Source: Bryum argenteum (lineage: Eukaryota; Streptophyta; Bryopsida; Bryales; Bryaceae). Taken from it: a DNA stretch of 64,000 nt. Below the pieces are notes generated by a model. The model did not search any database and was not told the origin of the DNA. It was given only the letters and a program-made list of their open reading frames with translations. The position numbers and the translations under genes are program-made. The DNA lies in the NCBI GenBank assembly GCA_037043015.1, contig CM073327.1, forward strand, positions 12,568,727-12,632,726, in the 5' to 3' direction. Shown here in pieces: positions 22,587-35,367 of this stretch. Each line of letters starts with the position of its first letter. The first letter of the stretch is position 1.

Positions 22587-25468
22587 ATGGAGAGTGAAGT
22601 TCCTGAGGGTGTAGCTATGAGCAGCAGTTCTATTCTATCTTCAGAGGAGGCGGATCTTCCGAGAGATTCCAATGGCATAAATGAACTGGAGCATTTATCT
22701 TCAGAAGTTAGTGCTCACGGATTGCCGGAAGTGCAAGAAGCTGTTAGGGAATCTGAAGTTGAGCCTATGGACATCGTTCAAGAAAAGGAGACTCGAGAGG
22801 AAACGCATTCCGAGAACGCTACTTTTGAAGCAGAGCATGCGGATTTTCCGAGTTTACAGGAAGCCTTCGTTAATGAAAGTGCGCATACTGTAGCGAATGG
22901 AGTTCATGGTACTCCAGAAGTTGTTCTTGACCCCAGTGGATCCAGAGATGAGCCGATCGACATTGTTGATGAGGAGATTAGAGGAGAAAATTGTCCAGAT
23001 AATGCTTCAATTGCTTCTACTCTTGGAGAAAAGCCTAAGGACCTTCTTGATTCGCAGCAATCATCTACTGAAGAGACTGCTCAAGTTTTAGAGAGAGAAG
23101 TGCAAGATACTCCAGAAGCTGTTCTTGAAAACAGCGAATGCAAAGCTGAGCTGATGGACATTGAGGGGAGCAAAGAAGAATCTCAGTTAGACGATGCCGC
23201 CTTCGCTTCTACTCTTGAAAAAGAGATTGTAGACCTTCTCAATTTACAGATGAGTTGTCTTACAAGGAGTGCTCGTGCTTCAGAGAGTGAAATACAAGAT
23301 ACTCCAAAAGCTGTTCTTGATTACAGCGCTTCTAGAGTTGAGCCGACGGAATCAGTCGATGAACAGGAGACCAGAGAAGAAACTCACTCAGACAGTGCAA
23401 CTGTTGCTTCTACTCTTGAAAGAGAGACCGAGGAGACCGGAGAAGAAACTCACTCAGACAGTGCAACCGTTGCTTCTACTCTTGAAAGAGAGACTGAGGA
23501 CCTTTCTAGCTCATTCGAGCCTGGAAAGTACTCGATTCAGCTGCAATGTGAATCAATTGCACCTGGTGGCGTGTGCACCGTCACCATCGTTGGTACTGCT
23601 CATGTTTTGAAGGTTTGACCCCGCGTGATTAACCATCTATATTAACTTGCTAAGTTCCCTAGAGGTTGATTTACCATCAACAGTACCCCATTTTAGCTTC
23701 TATTCATTCGATAACGAGGTATTATGACATTCTTATGCAGGCATCTTGTGAGGAAGTCGAGGCGTGCATCAGACATGTCAAGCCAGAAGTATGTTCGGAA
23801 GCCCATTATATCTCATTGAGACCCTTTGCAGATTAGTTGTTAGTTTAAGGATGGGATAGCAAATGACGTTTTAAAAATTTTCAGGTTGTGTTTTTGGAGC
23901 TCTGTTCGAAAAGGACGGATTGTCTTTTTCCATCGAAATTGAAGGTATCATTATTCTCACTTATCCGTTTACTGTCTTCATTGTTTCAATACTCGTGACT
24001 TGAAGATATCAAGCTCCTGTTATTGGTCATCTAAAAGGTCTTGACCTTTTCGGTCAGGTACCAACGTTTAGCAATATGCTTGAGGCATACAGAAAGAAGG
24101 AAATGAACGTTTTCGGATTATTATACTCCTGGTACCTTGCCAAGGTACGACCTCGAACTAATAAGTTTTGTATTTGCCTTTTCGTTTGCGAACCGGCCCA
24201 TAATGAGTTTCACCTTGTTTTGAAGGTCGGTGAGAAGTTGGAGGTGGTTCCTGGATCTGAGTTTCGTATCGCATACGAGGAGGCATTAAAATGTGGTGCT
24301 TCGGTTGTTCTTGGAGACCGACCTGTCGAGGTATTATTTGTCAAATTTAACCAAATGGCCATATTGTCTCATAGAGACTCTTTGTAGTCTCATTCTATGA
24401 AAATTGTATGGAAAGTAGTGAATGTCCAGAGCCTGTCAAGAAGTCTCACCATAACGATTTTGGCCATTCAAGCACAAACCTACTTTTGTATCAGACTCTT
24501 AAGAAGAATATTTTGCTCTTTAAACCTCAATGAGAGTATGCAGGTAACTTTGAAAAGGACATGGGGAAAGTTGAGCCTTTGGCACAAGACACACTTCATC
24601 GTCAGCGCATTGACGGGGTTTTTCTATCTGCCAAGTATGGATGAAATACATGCTTTGGTAAACTCCTTATACCGTCAGCACGCTATTCTCGAAGCATTGT
24701 GTATCGGTTAACTTTTTGGTACTGCAGTCGCTTTTTTTCGTCTTTCATGGTGTATGAGCAGGTCCAACTTCATCGTTCTTGTTGTCTAGGCTTCAGCACA
24801 TTAGAGTCATCAGTTAATCATACTTTTGCCAGATTGGTGCTTTTACATCCATTGTACTAATTGAAGCCCATCTATAATTTCCTACCATGTTGTTTGCCAC
24901 AACAGCTGGAGCAGAGTGACGAGCTGACTCGCCTGCTTGAGGAGCTCGGCAAAACCTATCCGACTTTTACACAGACTCTAGTTGTAGAACGAGACTTGTA
25001 AGCATATATTTTCGTTGCTCATGAGACTTCGTTCCATATGGCGCAAGTGTTATATATGCTCTAATTGTCATGTTGAAGAAGACTTTTCATGGGATTTGTT
25101 TGATGCCACTGAAATGGGGAGGATATGGAACAGGTACATGGTGGCGCGTCTTCGGAATGTTGCACGTCGACAGTCGTCCATTGTAGCTGTCGTTGGACTA
25201 GGTCATCTATCTGGCATACAGAAGCATTGGAACGAAGATATAAATGTAAGTATTAATTTATCAATTTCTTTTTCTCCGATCGCATCAACAGTAAGTCATA
25301 CCAATGACGAGGTGTACAATATTCATTGTTTTCGCTCATGTCCAGGTGGAAGATCTGATGACAATACCTTCCGCGAATACCACCGAGAGCAGAAGGTGGT
25401 TTTGGAGCAAAGTAGCATTAGGAGTTGGAGGAATCATTGCGGGTGTTGCTTTATATCGGCACAGATAG
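22587..25468 (+). CDS. TraB-domain protein (mitochondrial outer-membrane TRB-like), 9 exons
   Basis: Exons: 22587-23612, 23741-23788, 23885-23944, 24058-24144, 24226-24330, 24544-24657, 24906-24997, 25134-25245, 25346-25468. All have GT/AG boundaries and join in frame to about 588 residues. The TraB domain starts at VTIVGTAHV (GxxH-type motif, residue ~335) and continues through VVFLELCSKR, VPGSEFRIAYEEA, VVLGDRPVEVTLKRTWG and IVAVVGLGHLSGIQKHW (second GxxH), so the fold looks complete. A C-terminal hydrophobic segment (WSKVALGVGGIIAGVALYRH) fits a tail anchor. Arabidopsis TraB proteins TRB1/2 are reported at the mitochondrial outer membrane, linking it to ER and autophagy. The acidic N-terminus (~330 residues) is built from repeats of about 60 residues, plus a 22-residue unit duplicated at 23373-23505. 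Confidence 0.9.
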
Positions 25469-26134
25469 TGGGCATTACATGAATTTGTTGGTGAGATCAA
25501 CTCGGAACTACTCGTGGAGTCATTAATAAAGTCACCTACACCATTGCAAGTACTTTACCATTCATCGTTGCTAGGTTGAACAATTGACTGTTCATTAATT
25601 TTTCGAATACTTGCTTCTTCTTTTAGACCGCAGATCATAGCTAGGCATACCAATCTTCATCCAGTTCTATCTTCATCCAGTTCTAGATTAATCCTTGAGT
25701 GTGAAACATGTCCTCAGTGAAAGAAATATTCCTAGTTCTTTGCGTAAATTACGTCTGTAGTGCTTGGCGAGCTCTGATTCACTTTTTATATCTGGTGTAC
25801 ACTTATGTGTTTGACCAGTGCATTTAGTTAGTGCAGCCCACCTTCATCTTAACTATGAGGTTCTTTCCGTTGTGGTATTTTTCCAGTGAAAGGATTTGGG
25901 TTGCTAGTATGGAACACTTTGTGTTGCTAGTATGGAACACGATCCAAGAGTAACCGAAGTAGTTTAGTCAACAAGTAGCACGCGAACGATCCTTCTAGTA
26001 TGAAACTGTGAGTCTGCAACATCAGCGATTGGTTGCTAGTATGGAACACTTAGGTCTTGTGATTCACATTTCGGCGTTGTTAGGTCTTTATACATGCTGA
26101 GAATTTCTTAGTTCTTGGTACAATTTAATCTTCC
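25469..26134. other. TraB 3' region / spacer with short repeats
   Basis: TTGCTAGTATGGAACAC occurs three times (about 25901, 25924 and 26033). No gene seen; the 3' UTR of TraB must lie at its left end. Confidence 0.5.
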
Positions 26135-28087
26135 ATGTTTTCATGGACATTCAATGTCATACTGTTCTTACTCAAGCTCTGTCCACTGTCTAATGACCTC
26201 TCCAATAACGTGTTCACCCTTCTTTCGAAGCTCTGGTTTTCTCAAACCCCAAATTTTCACTACTTTGTCTCCTTTTCGGTATCCTACATTTGTTTGCTCG
26301 ATACATTTGTGGAGTGGGAGAACGAAGACGTAAGCCAGGTACGGACTTTTCCTCTTCAGCAAGCTATTTTTGTACCTTGGTGGATTTGATATTATCTATC
26401 ACTATCTGCTGAGTTTACTTTGGAAGCTGATTACAGTCGGTTTCAAATACAATGAAAATGTAGGGACGTGGTATCTCCTGTCTAATTATAATTTTTATTA
26501 CGCTACTTTCTTGCACAAGGAGCTTCACAGGCTTTTCCACGTGAGAAAATACTCGCAACTCCCTTGTTGAGCCCGTAAAGTTGCAGGAAGCCAAAATCTA
26601 CCCGTTTCGTTTTGACTTTGGTCACTATATTTTATCATATTTGGATTGCGAGAAGTTGTAGCCTTTTACAGATCCCAGAAATTTCTCAGACCTTTCCTCA
26701 TCCTCTGATTGGTATGAAAAAATACAGTGTGTAGCAAAACCGAGTCAATCTCTTGAAATTCGTAATTTGATTAGCATGTAGAAAACTTGGCAATAGATTG
26801 TCAGAATGTGTAAATTGTGCAATATAGCAATTTGAATGGGCTACAATTTGATGGAGAAGAAGCTCCTTCTTACATTGAATAGTACAAGAAAATTACATTT
26901 AAAGGATACTATGCTCCTTGACTCACTTTCAGTCGGGGTTCCTTTCGATTTTTTACAGCCTAGGGTGAGCTCAAGTATTTTTGATGCTTAAAGTTGAAGT
27001 CAAGAATGCTGTACTTTCTTCAATTTACTTGATTCTAACATCTAGTATTGCTTAGGGTTCATGTCTAGTGGACCTTGCTTGTTTGTACCAGAGTACTGGT
27101 TGCGTACTGACATGAAATTTCGTCGTATGTGATCAGGAGTAAACCACTGCAGATTTGGGATACGGAAGGTCAGTATTTCTTATCTTCGTGGTCTGCCATG
27201 TTATCTTCCTGGTCCATTAAGTCAGTTGATGCATTCAGTTTTATCTCATTTTTCTTGTTATAATCCAGTCGGTGTTTTCCTATCAAAAGAATGTACTGGC
27301 CTGCTTCCGTTCTTGAAGTGTGAGAAAATTTGCCACCGTCTTATTTAGACAAAGCTCAATCATATCATCGTTGTGCAGCTCAAAATGGACAGGTTAAGAG
27401 GTGTGCTGATGAAGACATCCAGTCAAGTGCGTTGGAGACTGCGGGTACCAATGTGAGCAGCTGTTATATTACTTGTCCAGCTGATCCTCGGTTGACGCTT
27501 GGAATCAAGTTGCCTATACTGGTGATGATCATCAAGAACATGAAGAAGTACTTCACGTTCGAAGTGCAGGTCCTTGATGACAAGAATGTCCGCCGCCGTT
27601 TTCGTGTATCAAACTACCAGGTAATCTCAAGTACTGATTTGCATGTCCATTTGCAAACCATGTTGATGGTTTTTTTTGTGCACAATTATCAGCCCCAAGT
27701 TCATCTGTTGTCATCGTGTCTTCAGAAAGTGCCTCAAGCTTGATCGATATCCATACGTCGTTCAGTTAGACTCATGACACTGGTTTATGTTGTGTGCAGT
27801 CAGTAACACGAGTGAAGCCTTACATATGCACTATGCCCATGAGGTTGGATGAGGGTTGGAATCAAATCCAGTTAAATCTTGCAGACTTCACAAGAAGGGC
27901 CTATGGCACCAATTATGTGGAGACTTTGCGGGTGCAAGTGCATGTCAATTGCCGTGTCCGACGCATTTACTTCGCTGATCGGCTGTATTCGGAGGAAGAT
28001 CTACCCCCAGAATTTAAAATCTTCTTACCTATTCAAGTAAGTAAGCGGGGGATTGTAGTCGAAGTTCATAATTGCATACACTTGTAA
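26135..28087 (+). CDS. CFAP20: CFAP20/BUG22 homologue, possibly 3'-truncated
   Basis: The CFAP20 family is extremely conserved and acts in cilia/flagella axonemes and, in some lineages, RNA processing. Exons: 26933-26964 ([11 protein letters not shown]), 27137-27168 ([10 protein letters not shown]), 27379-27620 ([13 protein letters not shown] ... YITCPADP ... [20 protein letters not shown]) and 27800-28036 ([20 protein letters not shown] ... [14 protein letters not shown] ... LPIQ), all joining in frame. The usual start MFRNTFQ is missing in front of exon 26933; a mini-exon at 26135-26155 reading MFSWTFN would give exactly the right length, though its donor (AAT^GTCATA) is weak. After LPIQ there is a donor, but no last exon is visible before block B begins at about 28123. 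Reading through gives a stop at 28085-28087. Identity is certain, the ends are not. Confidence 0.8.
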
Positions 28088-28122
28088 AACTCTTGATTCG
28101 TATCCGTATCTGAGCGTCGACC

Positions 28123-28689
28123 CATGTCTATACCAAACAACCCACTAATATCAACAATGTGACGAACAAACGAAACCAACCTTCTAGTTTTATACAATGA
28201 AAACACACCTCCAAACAATTACTTTACAGTAAATTGATTATCAATTTTTGTTAAATAGTGTCCACCTTGAGAGGAGATAACCCCTAAAGTCGACTAAGGC
28301 CATATTCCAGGTGTTTGGGGTTTGGTCAGCCTCTCACTTACTGTGACCTACTATTTTTAGTTGGCATGAAGTTGAAACTTTTTGCTAGTTGGAAAGTTTT
28401 TCCATACCTTTCCAAAAAAAGCATTTCACGCTTCAACATTCCTCATACTTTAGGAGATACTCACGGTTAAAGTTTGAAAACACTAATTCAAAATTGCCCA
28501 AACTGCTCAAAATCTACTCAAAATGAAGCAAATCGAAGAAACTTCAAAAACTCACAAAATTTGAGATTTTACTTATCTTCAAGTTCTGTATACATGTAAG
28601 TAAGGTTCCAAGGCATGATCTCACCGTTCAAATCCCTAATTCATTATTTTTCACATGCCTTTTTCCTTGTCAACGACCAGCCTTTGTAG
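28123..28689 (+). repeat. Repeat X, copy X3 (left end of block B)
   Basis: Begins inside X at ACCAAACAACCCACTAAT, matching X1 from about 11472, and ends with the shared CCTTTGTAG. The abrupt start marks the left breakpoint of block B, 35 bp after the CFAP20 stop. Confidence 0.75.
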
Positions 28690-28793
28690 TGAGTGGTTTA
28701 TGGAGATGCATGTAGCTTCGTTGTTGTCAGCATCATTCGAAAGGTAATTGGGAGTGTGCAAGTGTTGAGATCTTTGAAGCAGTTGTATTGGCC

Positions 28794-29776
28794 ATGGCGA
28801 CAGAATGGAACCATTGGAGAAAACAACGGATTCCAGCAAGCCGCCACTGCTGCCAGTCGTGGTATTGGTATAACTGCTTCCTCCAGTGCTTCCTGTCAGT
28901 CTATTCCACGCTCCCCATAGTAGTAGGTAAGCTTCTATACATTCATCACTTCTTATTAGATTCGCTTATTGCAAGGTTGGATTCCACATTGCAGCATGCA
29001 CTCAGATTGTGTTGTGTTGGAATAGTGGAGCAGAGCTTGCTTGATCACGATCACCTCGACTGAGATTGCAGCGTGGCGTTTGGACGTCGACCAGCTTTGG
29101 AGATCTTCGACGAGCTCTGGCTGGTACAAATCAAATCAAGCAACATGTTTTTAATGCTTGAAGCTACTCGTACGAATGATTTCAACATAAAAGTGGCGAT
29201 GATCGATGCTGATTACATGATATCAGTGATGCTTGCAGCTTCGGAGAGGCTAGTGTTGCTAGGAATTGACGATCAAGAGCTGAGAGATTACGGCATGCTT
29301 CTCTTTCACGTTGGGCTATATGGACGATCGTTCGAGTATCTCAATGCCTACTCTACGTCCCTGGTAACTGCGCTCTCCCTTTCGTACGTGTTACTCAAGA
29401 GTTTTATACTTAACTGTTGTTGCTTATCCATTGAAACATAGGCAATAGTATCTGTAAGTTGGTGATGATAACATAACAACTCAATCTTAAAATAAATCTG
29501 TACCAAGTGAGGTCTCAGAAATCTTATGTGTGAAAGAAGGGCTTTGGGAAGTCTTGTTTACGAATGATTGGAAGGCTCATGGAAATACTATGTGGTCGTG
29601 ACTTGTGCAGGCGAATGCTGGTGTTGTGCCGAATGTTGGGCAATGAGTCCTAGGAAGACGATGCATTAGAGCGATTGCTAGAACGCTAACGTTTGATTCT
29701 TGCAGAACAAGCCTGGCTTGGAACATCGGGTACATCTCCATTCAACTCGTCTGAGCTGCCACCCGATCTGTGGTAG
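28794..29776 (+). pseudogene. SirB1/TPR-like gene remnant, copy B
   Basis: Paralogue of 12048-13025. The open exon (about 29097-29362) reads ASERLVLLGIDDQELRDYGM and FHVGLYGRSFEYLNAYSTSL, ending at the same donor. The C-terminal stretch reads ALERLLER, stop, RLILAEQAWLGTSGTSPFNS and SELPPDLW before a stop. It is better preserved than copy A (no stop after AE) but shares the stop in the middle of that helix. A shared lesion suggests the gene was already dead, or spliced differently, before duplication. Confidence 0.5.
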
Positions 29777-29910
29777 CCATCGCTTTTTATCAGGAAGCGA
29801 CCACTTCTAGTAAATTTAACAACTGAAAACAGAGTCGAGATTTGAGCAAGTCATTTGCAACGGAGTCCAAGTTCCACACAATGCTCACAATATCTGTTTC
29901 ATTCATAAGT

Positions 29911-30018
29911 GGCCTCTTATGGGTTTGAATGCTTGTGATTTTCTTTATTCAAGTTTCTTGTAGCGGCCTCTTATGGGTTTGAATGCTTGTCATTTTGTTT
30001 GTTCAAGTTTCTTGTAGC
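29911..30018 (+). repeat. 54-bp tandem duplication
   Basis: GGCCTCTTATGGGTTTGAAT and the rest of a 54-bp unit occur at 29911-29964 and 29965-30018 with few differences. Block A has one copy only. Confidence 0.85.
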
Positions 30019-31122
30019 GAACATTATCAGAGTGGTGTACGTTTGAGGAGACTGATGACTTCAGTGGATCTCAAAATGTAAAACCACGTGAATGAAAATT
30101 TAGGTTTGGTGGACATGAAACTAGTTTGGGATTTTGGTACTAAATGACACGGAGATTTAGTTTCATTGGAGTCGGTTAAGTTTGTAATGTTGCGTCACAT
30201 TTGAGATGGAAGTGCTTTAGAAGCTTTCGTAGCTCTATTGATTCATTTGCATCACACAATCGTACACTACATACCTACACCCTATATTTATTTATTTATT
30301 TGGAGAACTCAAAAGTGGTTGAAGTATGAAGGAAGGATGGTCCATACTATCCAATAAATATAAAAAGGTGGACGAAGGAAGGATGGTCCATACTATCCAT
30401 TAACTATAAAAAGAGTGTGAGGGCCTTAAAGATGTAAGCATCCAGAATCCTCATCAAAAGACTACAATACAAACTAAAGAAGAAAATTTTTCAAAGGATT
30501 AGCTCAAGTATTTCAAAAGTAACCTTATACACTCATTTCAAACATTCATGCTAGACTTAACATTGAGATTGATACAAAGAATGGTAAATTGTGGATTAAG
30601 TGATCCTAATTCTATATATTTTTCTCAGTAATTAATTTGTCGAGTTAGATTGAAAGTGTCGTAAACCCCAGTATAACTTCAGAGCAAACTACAATGTCCA
30701 AATCAATTTTCAAGTGTACACGGCTATTTCGAAGTTCCTAGAAGTTGTAAGGTAGACGGCTCAAAATCTAAACAACAAACCAAACCGCTCCTAGGCCAAT
30801 TCAAGCCAGTATGTACAATGAAGCTTCTTTATGAATTCAAGGTGTACATTTTAGGTTGAGTGGTTTTCGGGACACCTTCAAGTTTCACTTTTGAAATTTA
30901 TAACTATTGTAATTTTTATTGAAAATTAGTGATTCCACTTGGTCCAATCACTTACATATGTTGCCCATGTATTGAAACTAATGAAACTACTGAAACTAAT
31001 ACAGTTGGCCACTTGCCATTTACAGTTTCCGAGCCACTTACTATAGAAGTCGTGAGCGCACTGTTCATGCGGAGATGCTAGACTTGGCCACGGCCAGTAA
31101 CGCTGACTAGGCGAGGGTGGAT
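30019..31122. other. Block B spacer shared with block A
   Basis: Non-coding. Contains the two empty target sites (TTAA at 30400-30403; TAA near 30999) for elements found in block A. No gene. Confidence 0.7.
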
Positions 31123-33192
31123 ATGGTCTTTTGGGGGAGCCTCACACGAGACAGTTCCACTTCACTTCTTTGCAACATCGATGAGCATCTCCTAGTCTGC
31201 AAGTACATCCGTCTGCTGGTACTCAACTCACTCGATCAGGCCGTGCAGAATATGTACGCGACTCGGAGCGGGTTCTTAGCGGCTGAGGGTTTTGTGGAGG
31301 GGCTCATTTTCTGGTCGACTGAATTTGAGGCTCTGTCCGATTTGATATCATCTTTACTGGCAAGGTATGTGCTCGGTGAACCGTTATCCCGCCTGCAAGC
31401 GATTTGGATTAAAACCCTAGCACGTTGTCGGCGAGTGCCCGGTTCGTTGAATTATATTCATCATTCGTAATGCGTAGAGTTTCTGTAAGCTTCTTGTGTT
31501 GTGTGCAGGTTGTTTTCAATCGGATCGATCATTTACGATTCGTACTGAGAGCTTGAAGAATATGGACTGACATGGATGGCGGGACTTGATCATGGATGAT
31601 CGGAACTTGCAAAAGTTTTGATTGGTTGGAATCGTACAACGGTCCACGGGCACGTACAGACGTTGAGCTTTACTTCGCGGCACTAATCAGCACGAGCAGG
31701 AATCGACTTTGGAATAGGGTCAGATAGCTTGCGAGTATTATCACTCCTTCAAGTGGTAGTAAAGATCGTAATTCCAGTTGTGAATTGAAGCGGAGTCGAG
31801 TAGTGCTGCGGCGACGAGCAAATGCTTGTGCAGCACGAGGCAAAAGTTAGAATTGACCGAGGAATCTAACCGACAAGAGTTGAAACTGACCGAGGAATCT
31901 GACCCGCCGCATCGGCTACTACTTATCACGATGAGCAGGTAAGGAGATGTGAAGTAGGTCTTTGTTTGGCTATGTGTCATGGTTTGAGGTTCAGGCGTGT
32001 GATATTAATGCATCAATCTTCTCTTGTTTGCATTTCAAGGGATGCTATCATTGCAGAAGGATTGAGGAGGGATTGGACTTGTCCTCATCTTGGAAGTTGC
32101 TCTTGTCCACGAAAGGCATTGCGGTTATCATCATGCGTGTTTTATTCTCTACACATTCAAGACTTGTTTGAAGGCAAGAAATCCGAGTTGGAGAGCACAC
32201 AAGCACATTGGACTCAAGTAAATGATAAGATTGATGTTGAGATGGTGACGGTTGGAGAAGAGAACTGCAAGTACATTGATGAGGTATTGATGAAGGATGC
32301 AAGAGGGGGTGGGTTCTTTTCAAAGTTTGAGGATTTGATTGTAAAAGAGAAAATATGCGAGGGTGGCCAAGCAGAGATCTTTGAAGCTACAATGGAACAT
32401 GGAGATTACAAAGAAAAGAGGCTTGTGGCGAAGGTATTCAAGATGGACATACCTTTAAGAGACCTCAAGCAACAATGGCCCTTTGAAAAATTATGTGGAG
32501 AGAGTAGAAAAGATTTTTTGGTTTGGTATCCTTTCAGGATGGTATATGGAGGATCATTCATAAAGGAGGGTATTCACAAGAACAAATTTACATTTGTGAT
32601 GGAGAGAAGTGTGTGTGATTTGCGAGCCCTCATTGGCAAACGCATGTTGATGTTGAAGTACTCAAATCGCCATGGGCCACCTTTCGGTTCCATCCAAGTT
32701 GTTTGTATCACGTTAGTCGTAATTGCAGAGGGCATGGTTAAACTACATAAGCATAGAGTTGTACACAGAGACATAAAAGCATCAAATGTGCTTTTAGAGG
32801 ATAATGGTGGTGGAAGTACATCTATAAGTTATCTCATGGACTTTGAGTGTGCATTGGGTGCAATGGGTACTCGGTTCTGGAGAGCGCCCTAGATCCTCGA
32901 ACAAGTGGAAAGGAGAGGGCCTAGCCAGGAAGTGGTATTTACAAAGAAGAGTGTCATTTATTGTTTCGGGATGTTGTGCGATGAAGCGATGACAGGTTGC
33001 ATTCCTTTTGAGGGGCATTCTCAAAATGATTACAACATAGTTCTTAAAGGAGGACAGCCTGACTTACCAGACAACCTCGCTTTCAGTTTGAGAAGATTTA
33101 TACTTAATTGTTGGAAAGGAAATCCTCATCGTAGACCTACAGCACAAAGAATCATTCGTTCCCTAAGATGCGTTTGCCGAGAATATATCTAG
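31123..33192 (+). pseudogene. DFEC-type protein kinase, copy B, nonsense mutation
   Basis: The N-terminal exon runs from ATG 31123 to the donor at 31364. A long open frame (31966-32892) then carries the kinase domain without an intron: loop ICEGGQAEIFEA (first loop Gly changed to Cys), LVAKVFKMD, catalytic VVHRDIKASNVLLE, and YLMDFECALGAMGTRFWRAP. It stops at TAG 32890-32892, where copy A has CAA. The C-lobe continues in frame after the stop: KSVIYCFGMLCDEAMTG (the structural Asp of KSD is Val here), IVLKGGQPDLPDN, CWKGNPHRRPTAQRIIRSLR, ending REYI and a stop at 33192. Middle N-terminal exons cannot be joined cleanly. It is a pseudogene or a truncated kinase lacking most of the C-lobe. Confidence 0.75.
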
Positions 33193-33627
33193 TCAGTTAC
33201 ATTTTTATTTATCAAATTAAATGTAAAATTCTTTATTATTGCTCCGATGTTTGAGTATTGTATTGGTATGCTTTTCTTGATTGTGATTTGATGTGCAAGC
33301 TTAATCTTGAAGTACGACAAGTATTTATTTCATAGTTTTCACAAATGCGAATAAAGAGAGCTTCTTCTCCTTTTCCACATTGCAATTCTAACCACTTGAG
33401 CTCATCAATACAAAAAATGCATTATAGGTATTACACAACAGATTTAGAATCCTTTCTTATAAATATCTTGCACTGCACTTAATATTGTTACAGTACTACT
33501 TGAACATTCAACTTCTTAAAGCCCAAGCAACCATTGTATTACCATTTCAGATGTTAAGAAGCTATATTGGACACAATAAGTCAGCTTTCAAATAAAATTA
33601 AATTAAAATACATAACTAATTTTATTT

Positions 33628-33698
<71 letters not shown>

Positions 33699-34427
33699 AA
33701 AAATTTGATGAGTTGGGATCAGTCTCATCAATCTTACACAATCTTATCTAAGTACGTAGATAACAAGTCTTTTAACACATACTTGGCAAGGTGAGCTTGG
33801 AGTTAAAAACTCACTATTCTGTGAAACTAATGGTCTTTTTTTTAGGGTTGTTGTGGCTTTTATACAATTCAACTTGTAATAGACTCTATCAACAAATTTC
33901 ATCAAATTTCAACTACTACTTATATACATAGAATTTCTTCCTGATGTTTGAAGCTCATGTCACTTAGAAGCCGCACCAAATAAAATAAAAATGAAAATTA
34001 TGTGAAGAAATTTAACCACTTTGATAACTTTGAAACACCAAGGTCTTAAATCGTCTTCTTAAGTGAAACTTCATGGAAGTTACAATGTACTTCAGAACAC
34101 ATCCAAATCCTTTGCTAACCTCGGATATTTTGGGGTTTATGAACGATCCAAATCAGTGATTCCTTGCAATGTAGAAAACAATAGTAAATTATTATGGTAC
34201 ATTGCAAGTGCTCAACATGGTTGCAGAAAGTCTCATCATAAAAACTCAAAATGTTATATCCTCATGAATGCATACACATGTGATGATAAACCACCATAAA
34301 GTACATTACAACTATCACTATTTCTATATATGTGCATATAACAAAGATGCCAATGTTATACACGACTGGAACTAGACCTACTAGGCAACTTAGGACTACC
34401 CAACCTATCTATTGAACCTCCCTATAT
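33193..34427. other. Block B spacer with (AT)n microsatellite
   Basis: Matches 18823-19964. An AT run of about 60 bp at 33631-33691 replaces the TA run of block A. No gene. Confidence 0.7.
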
Positions 34428-35367
34428 CAATTTAAGGTATAATATATAGAATTCACATACTTTAATAGAAGATCCTCACAAGAAACTATTGAGAGAAAGA
34501 TGGAAAGTACCAATCTCTCATCAAGAATAGTGTTGGCAAAGGTTGAATATATGAACTACTAATAGTGATTGCAACAGGTGCCAAAGCATTTACATACATC
34601 CTTTCTGTAAAAATCCTAAAAACCAAAACTATTATACCAAATAAATTATTTAAAATGCATCTAGGGAAGTAAATATATTTCTTATATACCGTGCCATGTT
34701 TATAGTGGTATGAGAACCACTTCCAACAGACGTGCAATAAAAAAAATACCAAATGTAAAAAAAATAAAAAATAAAATTATTCTCCTTTTGACTCTGAAGA
34801 AACCAAGTAAAATTTGCAAAGTCGAATTCCAATTTTAAAACCTTCATGCAAAAAAGTTTAAGTTTCAAGTTGAAAAAGTGCAGCTTAAAAAAGTATTTTT
34901 TTTGAATTTTTTTTTTAGGAATACTTTATTACTAAATAACTTCTTGAATTTTAAAGTGATCCAAATCAAGAAGCTTACCAAATTTTGGAACAACAACTAA
35001 ACATAGTCCTGGTACAAGATCGTACGGTTGGAAGTTTAAAAAAAGAAGAAACAATTTGTTCACACCCGTGGGAGTGTGTAGAAGTAGATAATTGCAGTTT
35101 TGAGGTTTCAAGTTCCCAGGAAACACCAAGAAAAGTTAGGGGTTAAGGTTTGAAAACAAAAGTATATTTTTCCCAGAATTGCCCAAACTGCTCAAAATTT
35201 GCCCAAAATGAAGTAAACTGTAGAAACTTTTTTTTCTTATTTTTTCTTTTTTTCTTCAAGTTTTGTATACATGTAAATGACGTTCCAAGGCATTATCTCA
35301 CTGTTTAAATTCCCAATCCAATATTTTTTCACATGCCATTTTTATTGTCAACGACCAGCCTTTGTAG
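34428..35367 (+). repeat. Repeat X, copy X4 (right end of block B)
   Basis: Same ends as X2 but about 750 bp shorter. The join is near 34803, where GAAGAAACCAAG runs straight into TAAAATTTGCAAAGTC. Non-coding. Confidence 0.7.

Noticed and set aside
31966-32892. Kinase copy B as a functional 308-residue protein
   Set aside because: The frame lacks most of the C-lobe, which continues in frame just after the stop. The glycine loop and the KSD aspartate are altered. A pseudogene is more likely.
33567-33794. Open frames across (TA)n runs (also near 19250 and 35640)
   Set aside because: Tyr-Ile repeats arise from the dinucleotide run and are not coding.
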